The notes under the pieces were generated by a model that saw only the letters and a program-made list of their open reading frames with translations, was not told where the DNA came from and did not search any database. 64,000 nucleotides of DNA from JALHNI01 sp031367405 (GTDB taxonomy: Bacteria; Acidobacteriota; Terriglobia; Bryobacterales; Bryobacteraceae), in the NCBI GenBank assembly GCA_031367405.1, contig JANLPT010000050.1, forward strand, positions 1 to 64,000. The letters run 5' to 3'. This document shows positions 52,153 through 62,659 of the stretch, piece after piece. The number at the start of each line of letters is the position of its first letter. The stretch's first letter is position 1. The translations under genes and the position numbers were made by a program.

Positions 52153-53967
52153 ATGAAGCCCTCCCACATCCGTAACTTTTCGATCATCGCCCACATTGAC
52201 CACGGTAAGTCCACGCTAGCTGACCGTCTTCTGGAGGCCACCCACGCCCTTTCCGAGCGCGAAATGATGGCCCAAGTGCTCGACTCCATGGACCTCGAAC
52301 GCGAGCGCGGCATCACCATCAAGGCCCACGCCGTCCGCCTCGACTACCAGGCCAAAAATGGCGAAATGTATCAGCTGAACCTCATCGACACCCCCGGCCA
52401 TGTCGATTTTACCTACGAAGTTTCGCGCAGTCTGCAAGCCTGCGAAGGCGCACTGCTGGTCGTCGATGCCTCGCAAGGCGTCGAAGCCCAAACCCTGGCC
52501 AACACTTATCTGGCCATTCATCACAACCTTGAGCTGATCCCCGTCATCAACAAGATCGATCTGCCGTCGGCCGACCCCGAGCGCATCAAGGAACAGATCG
52601 AGCAGATCATTGGCATTGACGCTTCTGAAGCCGTCCTGGCCAGCGCCAAAAACGGCATCGGCATCGAAGAGATTCTGGAAGCCGTCGTGGCGCGCGTCCC
52701 GCCGCCCACCGGCGACCCCGAAGCGCCGCTCCGCGCCCTCGTCTTCGACTCCTGGTTTGACCCGTATCGCGGCGTCATTATCCTCATGCGCATCGTCGAT
52801 GGCCGCATCAAAATGGGCCAAAAGATCAAGCTGATGATGAATGGCACCCTGCACGAAGTGGAAGGCCTCGGCTACCAGTCCCCCAAGCCCGTGCCGTGTA
52901 CTGAACTGTCTGCGGGCGAGGCCGGTTTCGTCCATGCCAACATCAAAACCGTTTCGGACGCCAAAATCGGCGACACCATCACCGACGCGGCCAACCCGGC
53001 CACCGAGCCCCTCCCCGGCTTCCAGGAGATCAAGCCGATGGTCTTCGCGGGCCTTTATTCGGTGGAGTCGCATGAGCACGGCATCCTGCGCGATGCCCTC
53101 GAAAAGCTGCGCCTGAACGATTCGGCCTTTAACTTTGAGCCCGAAAGCTCAGTGGCGCTCGGCTTCGGTTTCCGCTGCGGCTTCCTCGGCCTGCTGCATC
53201 TCGAAATCATCCAGGAGCGCCTGGAACGCGAATTCAACATTGACCTGATCACCACCGCGCCCAGCGTGCGCTATCAGGTGAAGCTCACCAATGGCGAGAT
53301 GCTCAACGTTGAAAACCCTTCGCGTTGGCCAGACCCGACGCAGATCGACAAAGTGGAAGAGCCCATCATCGACGCCACTGTCATCACGCGCGAAGAGTAT
53401 ATTGGCGACATTCTGAAGTTACTCGAAGAAAAGCGCGGCACGCAGAAAAAATTCGAGCACCTCGGCGGTGGCCGCGTCCTGATTATGTACGAAATGCCGC
53501 TCTGCGAAGTGGTGCTCGACTTCTACGATCGCTTGAAGAGCTGCTCCCGTGGCTACGCATCGCTCGATTATCAACTAGCCGGCTTCCGTACTTCGCCGAT
53601 GGTGAAATTGGACGTGCTGGTGGCGGGCGACCCGGTCGACGCGCTCTCCATCATCGTCCATCGCGATTACGCCCATGAGCGCGGCAAGTTACTCATTGAA
53701 CGGCTGCGCAAACTCATCCCGCGGCAAATGTTCGAAGTGGCGCTGCAGGCCGCCATCGGTGCCAAAGTAATCGCCCGCGAAACCATTTCGGCGCGCAGTA
53801 AGAATGTCCTCGCTAAGTGCTATGGCGGCGATATCTCGCGCAAACGTAAGTTACTCGACAAACAAAAAGAAGGCAAGCGCCGCATGAAGCGCGTAGGCCG
53901 CGTCGAGATTCCCCAGGAAGCCTTCCTGGCGGTGCTCAAAGTCAGCCAGGGTTCGGGCGACGACTAA
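52153..53967 (+). CDS. lepA: Elongation factor 4 (ribosome back-translocase)
   Basis: A 604-residue GTPase with complete EF4 features: G1 IAHIDHGKSTLADRL, switch I RERGITIKAH, G3 DTPGHVDF, G4 NKIDLPSAD, then domain II, and the LepA-specific C-terminal domain (KNVLAKCYGGDISRKRKLLD; GRVEIPQEAFLAVLK). It remobilises stalled ribosomes, mostly in stress. The gene begins 53 bp after the tRNA, so the two may share a transcript. Confidence 0.97.
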   Translation: MKPSHIRNFSIIAHIDHGKSTLADRLLEATHALSEREMMAQVLDSMDLERERGITIKAHAVRLDYQAKNGEMYQLNLIDTPGHVDFTYEVSRSLQACEGALLVVDASQGVEAQTLANTYLAIHHNLELIPVINKIDLPSADPERIKEQIEQIIGIDASEAVLASAKNGIGIEEILEAVVARVPPPTGDPEAPLRALVFDSWFDPYRGVIILMRIVDGRIKMGQKIKLMMNGTLHEVEGLGYQSPKPVPCTELSAGEAGFVHANIKTVSDAKIGDTITDAANPATEPLPGFQEIKPMVFAGLYSVESHEHGILRDALEKLRLNDSAFNFEPESSVALGFGFRCGFLGLLHLEIIQERLEREFNIDLITTAPSVRYQVKLTNGEMLNVENPSRWPDPTQIDKVEEPIIDATVITREEYIGDILKLLEEKRGTQKKFEHLGGGRVLIMYEMPLCEVVLDFYDRLKSCSRGYASLDYQLAGFRTSPMVKLDVLVAGDPVDALSIIVHRDYAHERGKLLIERLRKLIPRQMFEVALQAAIGAKVIARETISARSKNVLAKCYGGDISRKRKLLDKQKEGKRRMKRVGRVEIPQEAFLAVLKVSQGSGDD

Positions 53968-54001
53968 TCGTCCGCGACCTCTTTAATGAGGAGGCTCCCT
54001 T

Positions 54002-54520
54002 TCACCCAGGGTAACCTTCGCGAGCCATCACTTCGTGCATCTGGCTGATGTGGCGTAGCGTGTGACCGGCCATCATTTGCAGCCACTGGACGCCGTGTAA
54101 CTCGCCAAAGGCCGGATGGGGCATGACGTGGCGGTGAAGTTGGGTATCGGGGTGCTGGGCCCAGGCAAGCGTCGCCGCGCGCGTGGCGGTCCATTGCGCT
54201 AAGCACTCGTCCGGCGTGGCAAAGCGCCTGCCGCTCGGCTGCAGCCGGGCGGGCGCGGGAAACTTTACCGTGCGATTCGCCACCATCTCGGGTAGGCGTT
54301 CCTTGCCCACGGTCTTCTCGAAGGCATCGGGCGGTGCGCTGCGCAGCCGATGCAGAATGCCTTGTTCGACGATCACCAAGTGCTCGGCGCATTCACCGAT
54401 CGACCAGGTTTCGATATCCGGCTTCCACGTCCATTGGGCCGGGCTCACGGGCGCAATTGCTTCGCGGAACGCGGCATCGCTTTGGGCTAACTGGGCCACA
54501 GCTTCGTCAAGAGGGTTCAT
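54002..54520 (-). CDS. DinB family protein (cytoplasmic)
   Basis: A 172-residue four-helix DinB/YfiT-like protein. The metal-binding histidine pattern is visible in WSIGECAEHLVIVEQ and GHTLRHISQMHEVM. Such proteins are metal-dependent enzymes often using thiol cofactors, but most members are uncharacterised. No signal peptide. It follows an exported DinB paralogue by 7 bp, so the two form a small operon. Confidence 0.82.
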   Translation of the reverse strand: MNPLDEAVAQLAQSDAAFREAIAPVSPAQWTWKPDIETWSIGECAEHLVIVEQGILHRLRSAPPDAFEKTVGKERLPEMVANRTVKFPAPARLQPSGRRFATPDECLAQWTATRAATLAWAQHPDTQLHRHVMPHPAFGELHGVQWLQMMAGHTLRHISQMHEVMAREGYPG

Positions 54521-54527
54521 GGGAAGT

Positions 54528-55139
54528 TCATTTCTTGGGAAAGCTGGCGTTGGCCATCACTTCTTTCATCTGCGCAAGGTGGCGTTCGGTGTGCGCGCCG
54601 ATCATCAGAATCAGCTGGTAACCGTCCATCACCATGGGCGTTTGCGTGAAATGCAGGCGTAGGCCGGCTGGCGTCGTTTCGACGTAGGCGATGGTCTCCT
54701 TCCGGGCGGCCCGGAAGGCGGCGAGTGTCGCGGCCGTCGTTTTCCATTTGTGGCTGGGAACGAACATCTCCGGAGCCTTGGCCTTCACTTCGCGGGAGGA
54801 GATAGCCTTGATGACGGCATCATCTTTGCCGCTGGTGAGCGCCGTCTTTTCAGGGGCGGCGGGAGAGGACATCACGGGACCCTTCAGCATGCCGAAGAGT
54901 CCGCTTTCGGTGAGTGCGAGGTGTTCGAGGCAATCGCCGGCTGACCATTGATTCGGGCCGGCATGGTAGTCAAGTTGAGCTGGGGTGAGGCCCTCAATGG
55001 TGTCGGTGACCTGTTTTTGAGTGGCGTGGAGATAGCTCATCGCTCGATCACGTTCCCCTTGTGTGAGGCTGCCATTGATGGGGGTGGCGTCCTGCCCCCA
55101 GACGAGGGCACTGGAAATCGACAGCAATAAAAGGCGCAT
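54528..55139 (-). CDS. DinB family protein (exported)
   Basis: A 203-residue protein with a signal peptide (MRLLLLSISSALVWGQ) followed by a DinB fold: QWSAGDCLEHLALTESGLFG and MIGAHTERHLAQMKEV give the three metal-ligand histidines. Helices and spacing match the neighbouring cytoplasmic copy, so this looks like a duplication in which one copy gained export. Function unknown. Confidence 0.82.
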   Translation of the reverse strand: MRLLLLSISSALVWGQDATPINGSLTQGERDRAMSYLHATQKQVTDTIEGLTPAQLDYHAGPNQWSAGDCLEHLALTESGLFGMLKGPVMSSPAAPEKTALTSGKDDAVIKAISSREVKAKAPEMFVPSHKWKTTAATLAAFRAARKETIAYVETTPAGLRLHFTQTPMVMDGYQLILMIGAHTERHLAQMKEVMANASFPKK

Positions 55140-55230
55140 GACCCTATTTGTAGCATGCCCGGGCTAAACAACCAGCGCCGCCTGGCCGATAGAGACCTAG
55201 AGGGCGTAAGCCTGTCGTTGAGGACGTGTT

Positions 55231-56367
55231 TTGCCGACGGCCATACCATACATACCAATTCGCGCCCACGCTCCACTGGAAGCGGGGGTGTTGGGGCTTT
55301 CCTGTACCCCGGAAATTCTCTTCACCGCGCCCACCGACTGTTCGACGATCCTGATTGTCGACGACGCCGAAATTAACCGGCGGATGATCCGGGCCATGTT
55401 GCATGGCGGCCGGGCGGGACAGTCGAAGCTTTACAAATTGCTGGAGTGCCGCAGGCCGTCCGAAGCACTCGCCATTGTCAGCCAGGAAAAGGTCGACTTG
55501 GTGATCTGCGAATTCATCATGCCCGAAATGAGCGGGCCGGAATTCTGCCAACGCTTCCGCGCGAACAAGAAGACTTATCTCACGCCCGTATTGATGCTCA
55601 CCAGCGTCCAGGGCAGCGAGCACGAGATTGCCGGCATCACATCGGGTGCCGACGAATTTCTGCTCAAACCCTTGCAGCCGGCCGTTTTACGGGCGCGCGT
55701 TACCGCGATGCTGCGCCACAAGGCCGCCATCGATTCGCTCGAAGAAGTAGAGTCTATCCTCTTCACTTTGGCCCAAACGGTGGAGCAGCGCGACCATTAC
55801 ACCGGGGCGCATTGCCAACGTCTGGCCACCTACGCGGTGTCCATGGGTTTGCGGATCGGCCTGCCCCGCGAGCAACTGCTGGCCCTCTACCGCGGCGGCT
55901 TCCTCCACGACATCGGCAAGATCAGCGTCCCGGACGCGATTCTCTTCAAGGACTCGCTCTTAACGCAGGACGAGTGGGAAGTGATGCGGTCGCACACTTG
56001 GCGCGGCGAAGATATCTGCCGGGGAATGAAAAGCTTGGCGCCGGTATTGCCCATCGTTCGCAACCACCATGAACGCTGGGATGGTACCGGCTATCCGGAC
56101 GGGCTGGCGGGCGAACGAATTCCTTACCTGGCCCGCATCCTGCAGATCGTCGACATTTATGACGCGCTCACCACCGCACGCCCTTACAAACCTGCTCTTT
56201 CGCACTCCGAGGCCATGGGGATTCTACAAGAAGAAGTGAAGCGTGGCTGGCGCGACCCGGAGATGGTCCGCCAGTTGCAAGACGTCTTCGACAATCCGCC
56301 GCCCGAAATGCGGGAAGCACTCATTAGCCCCTCACTGAATTCGATGAGCCAGAGCGTCAACAAATAG
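55231..56367 (+). CDS. Receiver-HD-GYP protein with Glu at the phospho-acceptor site
   Basis: A 378-residue protein from a TTG start with GAGGA 6 nt upstream. Residues about 38-165 form a response-regulator receiver: acidic pocket Asp44-Asp45 (TILIVDDAEIN), Thr in LMLTSVQG and Lys in FLLKPLQP. The position of the phosphorylated Asp, however, is Glu94 (LVICEFIMPEMSG). Residues about 185-360 are a complete HD-GYP domain (HDIGK; HHERWDGTGYPDGLAGERIP), which breaks down cyclic di-GMP. Glu can mimic phospho-Asp, so the output may be always on, or phosphorylation may be lost. It is divergent from the DinB pair, with 91 bp between. Confidence 0.88.
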   Translation: MPTAIPYIPIRAHAPLEAGVLGLSCTPEILFTAPTDCSTILIVDDAEINRRMIRAMLHGGRAGQSKLYKLLECRRPSEALAIVSQEKVDLVICEFIMPEMSGPEFCQRFRANKKTYLTPVLMLTSVQGSEHEIAGITSGADEFLLKPLQPAVLRARVTAMLRHKAAIDSLEEVESILFTLAQTVEQRDHYTGAHCQRLATYAVSMGLRIGLPREQLLALYRGGFLHDIGKISVPDAILFKDSLLTQDEWEVMRSHTWRGEDICRGMKSLAPVLPIVRNHHERWDGTGYPDGLAGERIPYLARILQIVDIYDALTTARPYKPALSHSEAMGILQEEVKRGWRDPEMVRQLQDVFDNPPPEMREALISPSLNSMSQSVNK

Positions 56368-56409
56368 CCAAGACACGGGCAACGGTACACGACGGTACAC
56401 TGAGGGCGG

Positions 56410-58197
56410 ATGGCTCGCTCCTGGTATTTTCGCTCCGGACTCCTCACCGTCATCGCCGCCTTAGCCCTCTGGTCACAACAGACCGGCATGGGTGGTTCCG
56501 CCACCAGCGGACGCGCCGCGCAACCGGCCCGGCCCTTGCCCAAAGGCAAACCAGCTCCCAAAGTCGACTACCATGACGTCGCCGCCTTGGCGGGCCTTAC
56601 CGCCATCAACGTCTCGGGCGACCCCCGTCACAACGACTACATTGTCGAAACCACCGGCAATGGCGTGGCGCTCTTCGACTACGACGGCGATGGCCTGGTG
56701 GACATCTTTCTCGTGAACGCCGGGCAAGTGGATCAACAGGGCGTGCCGCGCGGCGCGAAGCATCATCTTTACCGCAATCTGGGGCAACTGAAATTCGCCG
56801 AGGTGACCGAAAAGGCCCTCATTCCCGCTACCAGCTTCGGCCAAGGAGCATGTGCCGGGGACTATGACAACGACGGCCGGCCGGACCTGGTGATCACCAA
56901 TTGGGGAGCCAACACGTTGCTCCATAATCAGGGCGACGGCACCTTTAGCGACCAATCCGGCAAGCTGCCGCCGCAGAGGAACGGGCGCTGGACCACCGGC
57001 TGTGCCTTCCTCGACTACGACCGGGACGGCGATCTCGACCTCTTTCTCGCTCATTATCTCGAGTTCAACCCCGCCACCACGCCCAAGCCCGGTGCCAAAA
57101 ACCAATGCGTCTGGAAAGGTCTGCCTGTCGCCTGCGGGCCGCGCGGGCTGCCCGGCGAAAGCATGGCTCTGTTGCGCAATGACGGTGGCAAGTTCACCGA
57201 TGTTTCGAAAGCGGCGGGCGTCGCCACCGCCAAGAACTACTACGGCTTCACCGTATTGACGGGCGACTTCGATAACGACGGCTGGCCCGACGTCTACGTC
57301 GCTTGCGACTCCACCGCCAGCCTGCTCTTCCACAATCAGAAAAACGGCACTTTCACTGAGGAAGGGATCATTTCCGGTGCCGCCTTAAACGAAGACGGCC
57401 GCGAGCAGGCCGGCATGGGGGCCGCGGCCGGCGACTACGATGGCGATGGCAAGCTGGATATCTTCAAAACGAATTTCTCCGATGACACCCCGACGCTCTA
57501 CCGCAACCTGGGAGATATGTCTTTCGCTGACGTCACGGTGCGCGCGGGATTGGGCATCCATACGAAATTTCTGGGCTGGGGCGCGGCTTTTCTAGACGTG
57601 GACCAGGACGGGTGGAAGGACATTTTGCATGTGAACGGCCATGTCTATCCCGAGGTGGACGCGGCTGGTATCAAGGAGCAGTTCCAGCAGGAGCGGACGC
57701 TCTACTGGAATCGGGGCGATGGCGAGTTCTACGATTTATCGGGGCAATCCGGGCCCGCGACAATCGCGCGGCATGCGTCGCGCGGACTCGCCACCGCAGA
57801 CCTCGATAACGACGGCACGCTCGAAGTAGTGATCGTGAATTTGCACGAGGCTCCATCGTTGTGGAAGAACCTGGCACCTGTGGGGAATTCGATGCTGGTG
57901 GAGGCGCGGTTGGCCAACGGACGCGATGCGATCGGGGCGCGGGTGACGCTGACCGCAGGGGGGCGCGCGATGATCGACGAGGTCCGCAGCGGGGGCTTTC
58001 ATATTTCGCATGGCGATCTACGGGTCCATTTTGGGTTGGGCACATTAGCGAAAGCCCGCTTGAGCATCCGCTGGCCGGACGGCACAGCGAAAGACTATGG
58101 CGAGCTGGCGGCGAACCAGTGGGTGACGGTGAAGCAAAACGCGGGCGTCGCACGGACACGCCCCTTCACGTTTCAAAACGGGAAAAATCGCCCCTAA
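56410..58197 (+). CDS. CRTAC1/UnbV-type beta-propeller protein
   Basis: A 595-residue protein with a signal-anchor-like N-terminus (LLTVIAALALWSQQ). FG-GAP/VCBS blades recur (DYDGDGLVDIFLVNAG; DYDNDGRPDLVITNWG; DYDRDGDLDLFLAH; DFDNDGWPDVYVAC; DVDQDGWKDILHVNG), and an ASPIC/UnbV domain closes it (LVEARLANGRDAIGARVTL; VHFGLGTLAKARLSIRWPDG). It has the same build as the lipoprotein at 38509-40143 but no lipobox. Probably secreted or periplasmic, with calcium-bound blades; biological role unknown. TACACT lies 8 nt before the ATG, overlapping a GAGGG ribosome site. Confidence 0.87.
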   Translation: MARSWYFRSGLLTVIAALALWSQQTGMGGSATSGRAAQPARPLPKGKPAPKVDYHDVAALAGLTAINVSGDPRHNDYIVETTGNGVALFDYDGDGLVDIFLVNAGQVDQQGVPRGAKHHLYRNLGQLKFAEVTEKALIPATSFGQGACAGDYDNDGRPDLVITNWGANTLLHNQGDGTFSDQSGKLPPQRNGRWTTGCAFLDYDRDGDLDLFLAHYLEFNPATTPKPGAKNQCVWKGLPVACGPRGLPGESMALLRNDGGKFTDVSKAAGVATAKNYYGFTVLTGDFDNDGWPDVYVACDSTASLLFHNQKNGTFTEEGIISGAALNEDGREQAGMGAAAGDYDGDGKLDIFKTNFSDDTPTLYRNLGDMSFADVTVRAGLGIHTKFLGWGAAFLDVDQDGWKDILHVNGHVYPEVDAAGIKEQFQQERTLYWNRGDGEFYDLSGQSGPATIARHASRGLATADLDNDGTLEVVIVNLHEAPSLWKNLAPVGNSMLVEARLANGRDAIGARVTLTAGGRAMIDEVRSGGFHISHGDLRVHFGLGTLAKARLSIRWPDGTAKDYGELAANQWVTVKQNAGVARTRPFTFQNGKNRP

Positions 58198-58267
58198 CCC
58201 TTTATTTATCAGTCATGGGGCCGGTGGTGCTGCGACCCCACAGACCAAGAAATTGGCTTCGTTTCGA

Positions 58268-58308
58268 AAACCAAAAATAGCCCGCCTGGCGACTCTTGTC
58301 AGGCGGGC
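58268..58308 (-). terminator. Rho-independent terminator of the DUF4394-globin gene
   Basis: GCCCGCCTG (58280-58288) and CAGGCGGGC (58300-58308) form a 9-bp stem. On the minus strand it is followed by TATTTTTGGTTTT, so it ends the minus-strand gene that stops at 58334. Confidence 0.8.
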
Positions 58309-58333
58309 CGGCTGGTCTATGTGGAGATGAGGC

Positions 58334-59521
58334 CTATTGGCCAGCCAAAATTTGCATCTGCTTCTTCTCGACGATATCTGCCCGCATCGGGGCCAAAACA
58401 CCGATCAGGGCGGCCTTCTCGGGCAGCGGGACATTGAACTTGTCAAGGGCTTTTACCAAGTCCTCCACCAAGGCGTCGAATTCGACGTCGGTGATCTGCA
58501 TGGTGCGATGGGCTGACTTCATGTCCTTGCCGGTGTAGGCACAGGGTCCGCCGGCACCGGCGCAAACCTGATCGATGAGGTTCTGGCGCAATGCCGTCAC
58601 GCGTTGCGGGCTCGCCACGGTGGCCGCGAAGAACTTGTTGATGCGGTTGTCGGCCACCACGATGCCGAGGAACTCATCGACGACGGCGGAGATGGCGGTT
58701 AAGCCACCCAGGTTAGTGAAGAGCGTGGGCACGCCGGCGGGCTCAACCGCGAGGGCCGTAATCTGGTCGAGTGTGCCGATGGTGCCCGTGAGAGTGGCGC
58801 GGGCATTGGCAAAATCGATTTCGTAGAGTTGCACGCGGGCTGCGCCGTTCTCCCGCGTAGCGAGATAGCCTTTGTTCCCGGCAGGCGAAATATCGAAGCC
58901 CGTGACGTCGGAAAAGTCGCCCTTGATGACGAGAAAGGGCGTCAGGCCACCGTCGTTCGGCGGAGCCTGGGTCACCAGCGCGCGGCGGGCGAGGTCAAAA
59001 TCGTAGAGCGTGGTGCTGGTGGCACCGGCCACGGAATTCGTATAGGCCGCAGCCACCACGTTGGGCGACGCGCCGTCGGCATAATTCAATTGGCCATCGG
59101 GCGTCACCAGGGCGCCGGTGTCCGGATGCGCCCGCAGATTCTGGCCCGTATTGGTGACGATGCGGATGCGATCGACGACCGGGTTGAAGTTGAAGCCAAG
59201 GCGAGTTCCGGTCAAGTTACTGGTGATGGGTCCACCGCCGACGGGAGTGGCGGCACCGGTGCCTGGGTCAATAATATAGAGGCGCAAGGTGCTGCTGAGC
59301 GCGTAGAGCTTCTTGTTGGCGGGGCGGAAATCGAGCCCGGCAATGCTTTCGCCGGGCCGCAACCCGCGAATCACATTCATGGATAAGATGGCTCCCGGAC
59401 GGTCAGAATCGAAGCTGACGAGCACCGCCCGCGAGTCGACGGCATAGATGCGCTCCGCCGATGCGGACGCTGCCAAAAGAAAAAGCGCGGCGTGGACACA
59501 CGCCCAATGGCGAAGTTTCAT
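58334..59521 (-). CDS. Exported DUF4394 propeller fused to a truncated haemoglobin
   Basis: A 395-residue protein with signal peptide (cleavage near ASAER). Residues 23-262 match DUF4394: RIYAVDSRAVLVSFDSDRPG, IAGLDFRPANKKLYALSS, GFNFNPVVDRIRIVTNTGQN, LRAHPDTGALVTPDG. Residues about 265-385 match group 1 truncated haemoglobin: LFTNLGGLTAISAVVDEFLG, DNRINKFFAATV, AYTGKDMKSAHRTM with the proximal His338, and LTD-like ITDVEFDALVEDLVKALD. The distal B10 position seems to be Leu instead of the usual Tyr (DEFLG against DDFY). An exported globin of this group is uncommon. It may bind oxygen, NO or peroxide outside the cytoplasm. It has its own terminator. Confidence 0.78.
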   Translation of the reverse strand: MKLRHWACVHAALFLLAASASAERIYAVDSRAVLVSFDSDRPGAILSMNVIRGLRPGESIAGLDFRPANKKLYALSSTLRLYIIDPGTGAATPVGGGPITSNLTGTRLGFNFNPVVDRIRIVTNTGQNLRAHPDTGALVTPDGQLNYADGASPNVVAAAYTNSVAGATSTTLYDFDLARRALVTQAPPNDGGLTPFLVIKGDFSDVTGFDISPAGNKGYLATRENGAARVQLYEIDFANARATLTGTIGTLDQITALAVEPAGVPTLFTNLGGLTAISAVVDEFLGIVVADNRINKFFAATVASPQRVTALRQNLIDQVCAGAGGPCAYTGKDMKSAHRTMQITDVEFDALVEDLVKALDKFNVPLPEKAALIGVLAPMRADIVEKKQMQILAGQ

Positions 59522-59742
59522 AAATGAGATGCTCCTGAAGAAGTGATAGAAAAGCGTCTTGTCGCCGCTTCCTTAGTGCATACGGAGCCCAGGGCCAACC
59601 AGATTTGAGAATTTTTCTTGGCCGCGAATCATGAAAAACGATGCCCCGCGTGGGGCGTCGTCTCATCCCGATCCAACACACTGAGTCAAGAATCCTGACT
59701 ACTCTCCGATATTTGGCCGATGAGATTTGGGGAGAGGCGCGG

Positions 59743-61974
<2,232 letters not shown>

Positions 61975-61981
61975 TGAGAGC

Positions 61982-62659
61982 TTGAGCGCCAGCATTCTCG
62001 TTCTCTTTGACATCGACGGCACTTTGTTGCGGCGCGCGGGCCCCGCGCATGGGCAAGCGCTCGAAGATGCCGTCCGGCTCGAAACCGGGGTGCGCGTATC
62101 TATCGCCGACATTCCTGTCTTCGGCATGCTCGACCGTGACATTCTGACGATGATGATGCGGGAAAGCGGCCTGGGTCAGCGGGCGATTCGCGCCGCCATG
62201 CCCGCGATCGTCGCGCGGGCGCAGCGCCTCTACCATCGCCGCTGTCCTGACCTGCGCCAGCGAGTTTGCCCGGGCGTTCGGCCGCTCCTAGCTAAACTGG
62301 GCCGCCGGCAAGCCACGCTCGGCCTCGTCACCGGGAACCTGAGCGCCATCGGTTGGCGCAAAATGAGCCAGGCCGGCCTCGACCATCACTTTCATTTGGG
62401 TGCCTTCGCCGACATGGGCTCCACGCGTGGCGTTCTGGCCGGCCTCGCCGCGCGCGAAGCCCGTCGCGCCGGCTGGGCCACCCGCCAAACACCTACTTAC
62501 CTCGTCGGCGACACGGCCAACGACATCATCGCCGCCAAGGAAAACGGCATGGTCTCGATTGCGGTCGCGACCGGCCACTACGGTCTGGCCGAGCTCAAAC
62601 GCCACCAACCCGATATTCTGCTCGAAGATCTGCGGCAGTTGCGTTTGGAGCAGTTATGA
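61982..62659 (+). CDS. HAD-family phosphatase, phosphoglycolate-phosphatase-like
   Basis: About 225 residues. The TTG at 61982 gives the natural HAD start (SASILVLFDIDGTLLRRAG); an ATG at 61949 would overlap the kinase gene but is possible. Motif I DIDGT, motif II VTGNLSAIG, and motif IV YLVGDTANDIIAAKENGM are present, with an alpha-helical cap between. It is a phosphatase for a small phosphorylated metabolite. Its stop overlaps the start of the methyltransferase gene (ATGA). Confidence 0.83.
   Translation: MSASILVLFDIDGTLLRRAGPAHGQALEDAVRLETGVRVSIADIPVFGMLDRDILTMMMRESGLGQRAIRAAMPAIVARAQRLYHRRCPDLRQRVCPGVRPLLAKLGRRQATLGLVTGNLSAIGWRKMSQAGLDHHFHLGAFADMGSTRGVLAGLAAREARRAGWATRQTPTYLVGDTANDIIAAKENGMVSIAVATGHYGLAELKRHQPDILLEDLRQLRLEQL

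Noticed and set aside
52216..53079. 287-codon minus-strand frame
   Set aside because: Shadow of lepA.
56473..57333. 286-codon minus-strand frame
   Set aside because: Shadow of the CRTAC1 gene; its repetitive look comes from the calcium-loop repeats on the other strand.
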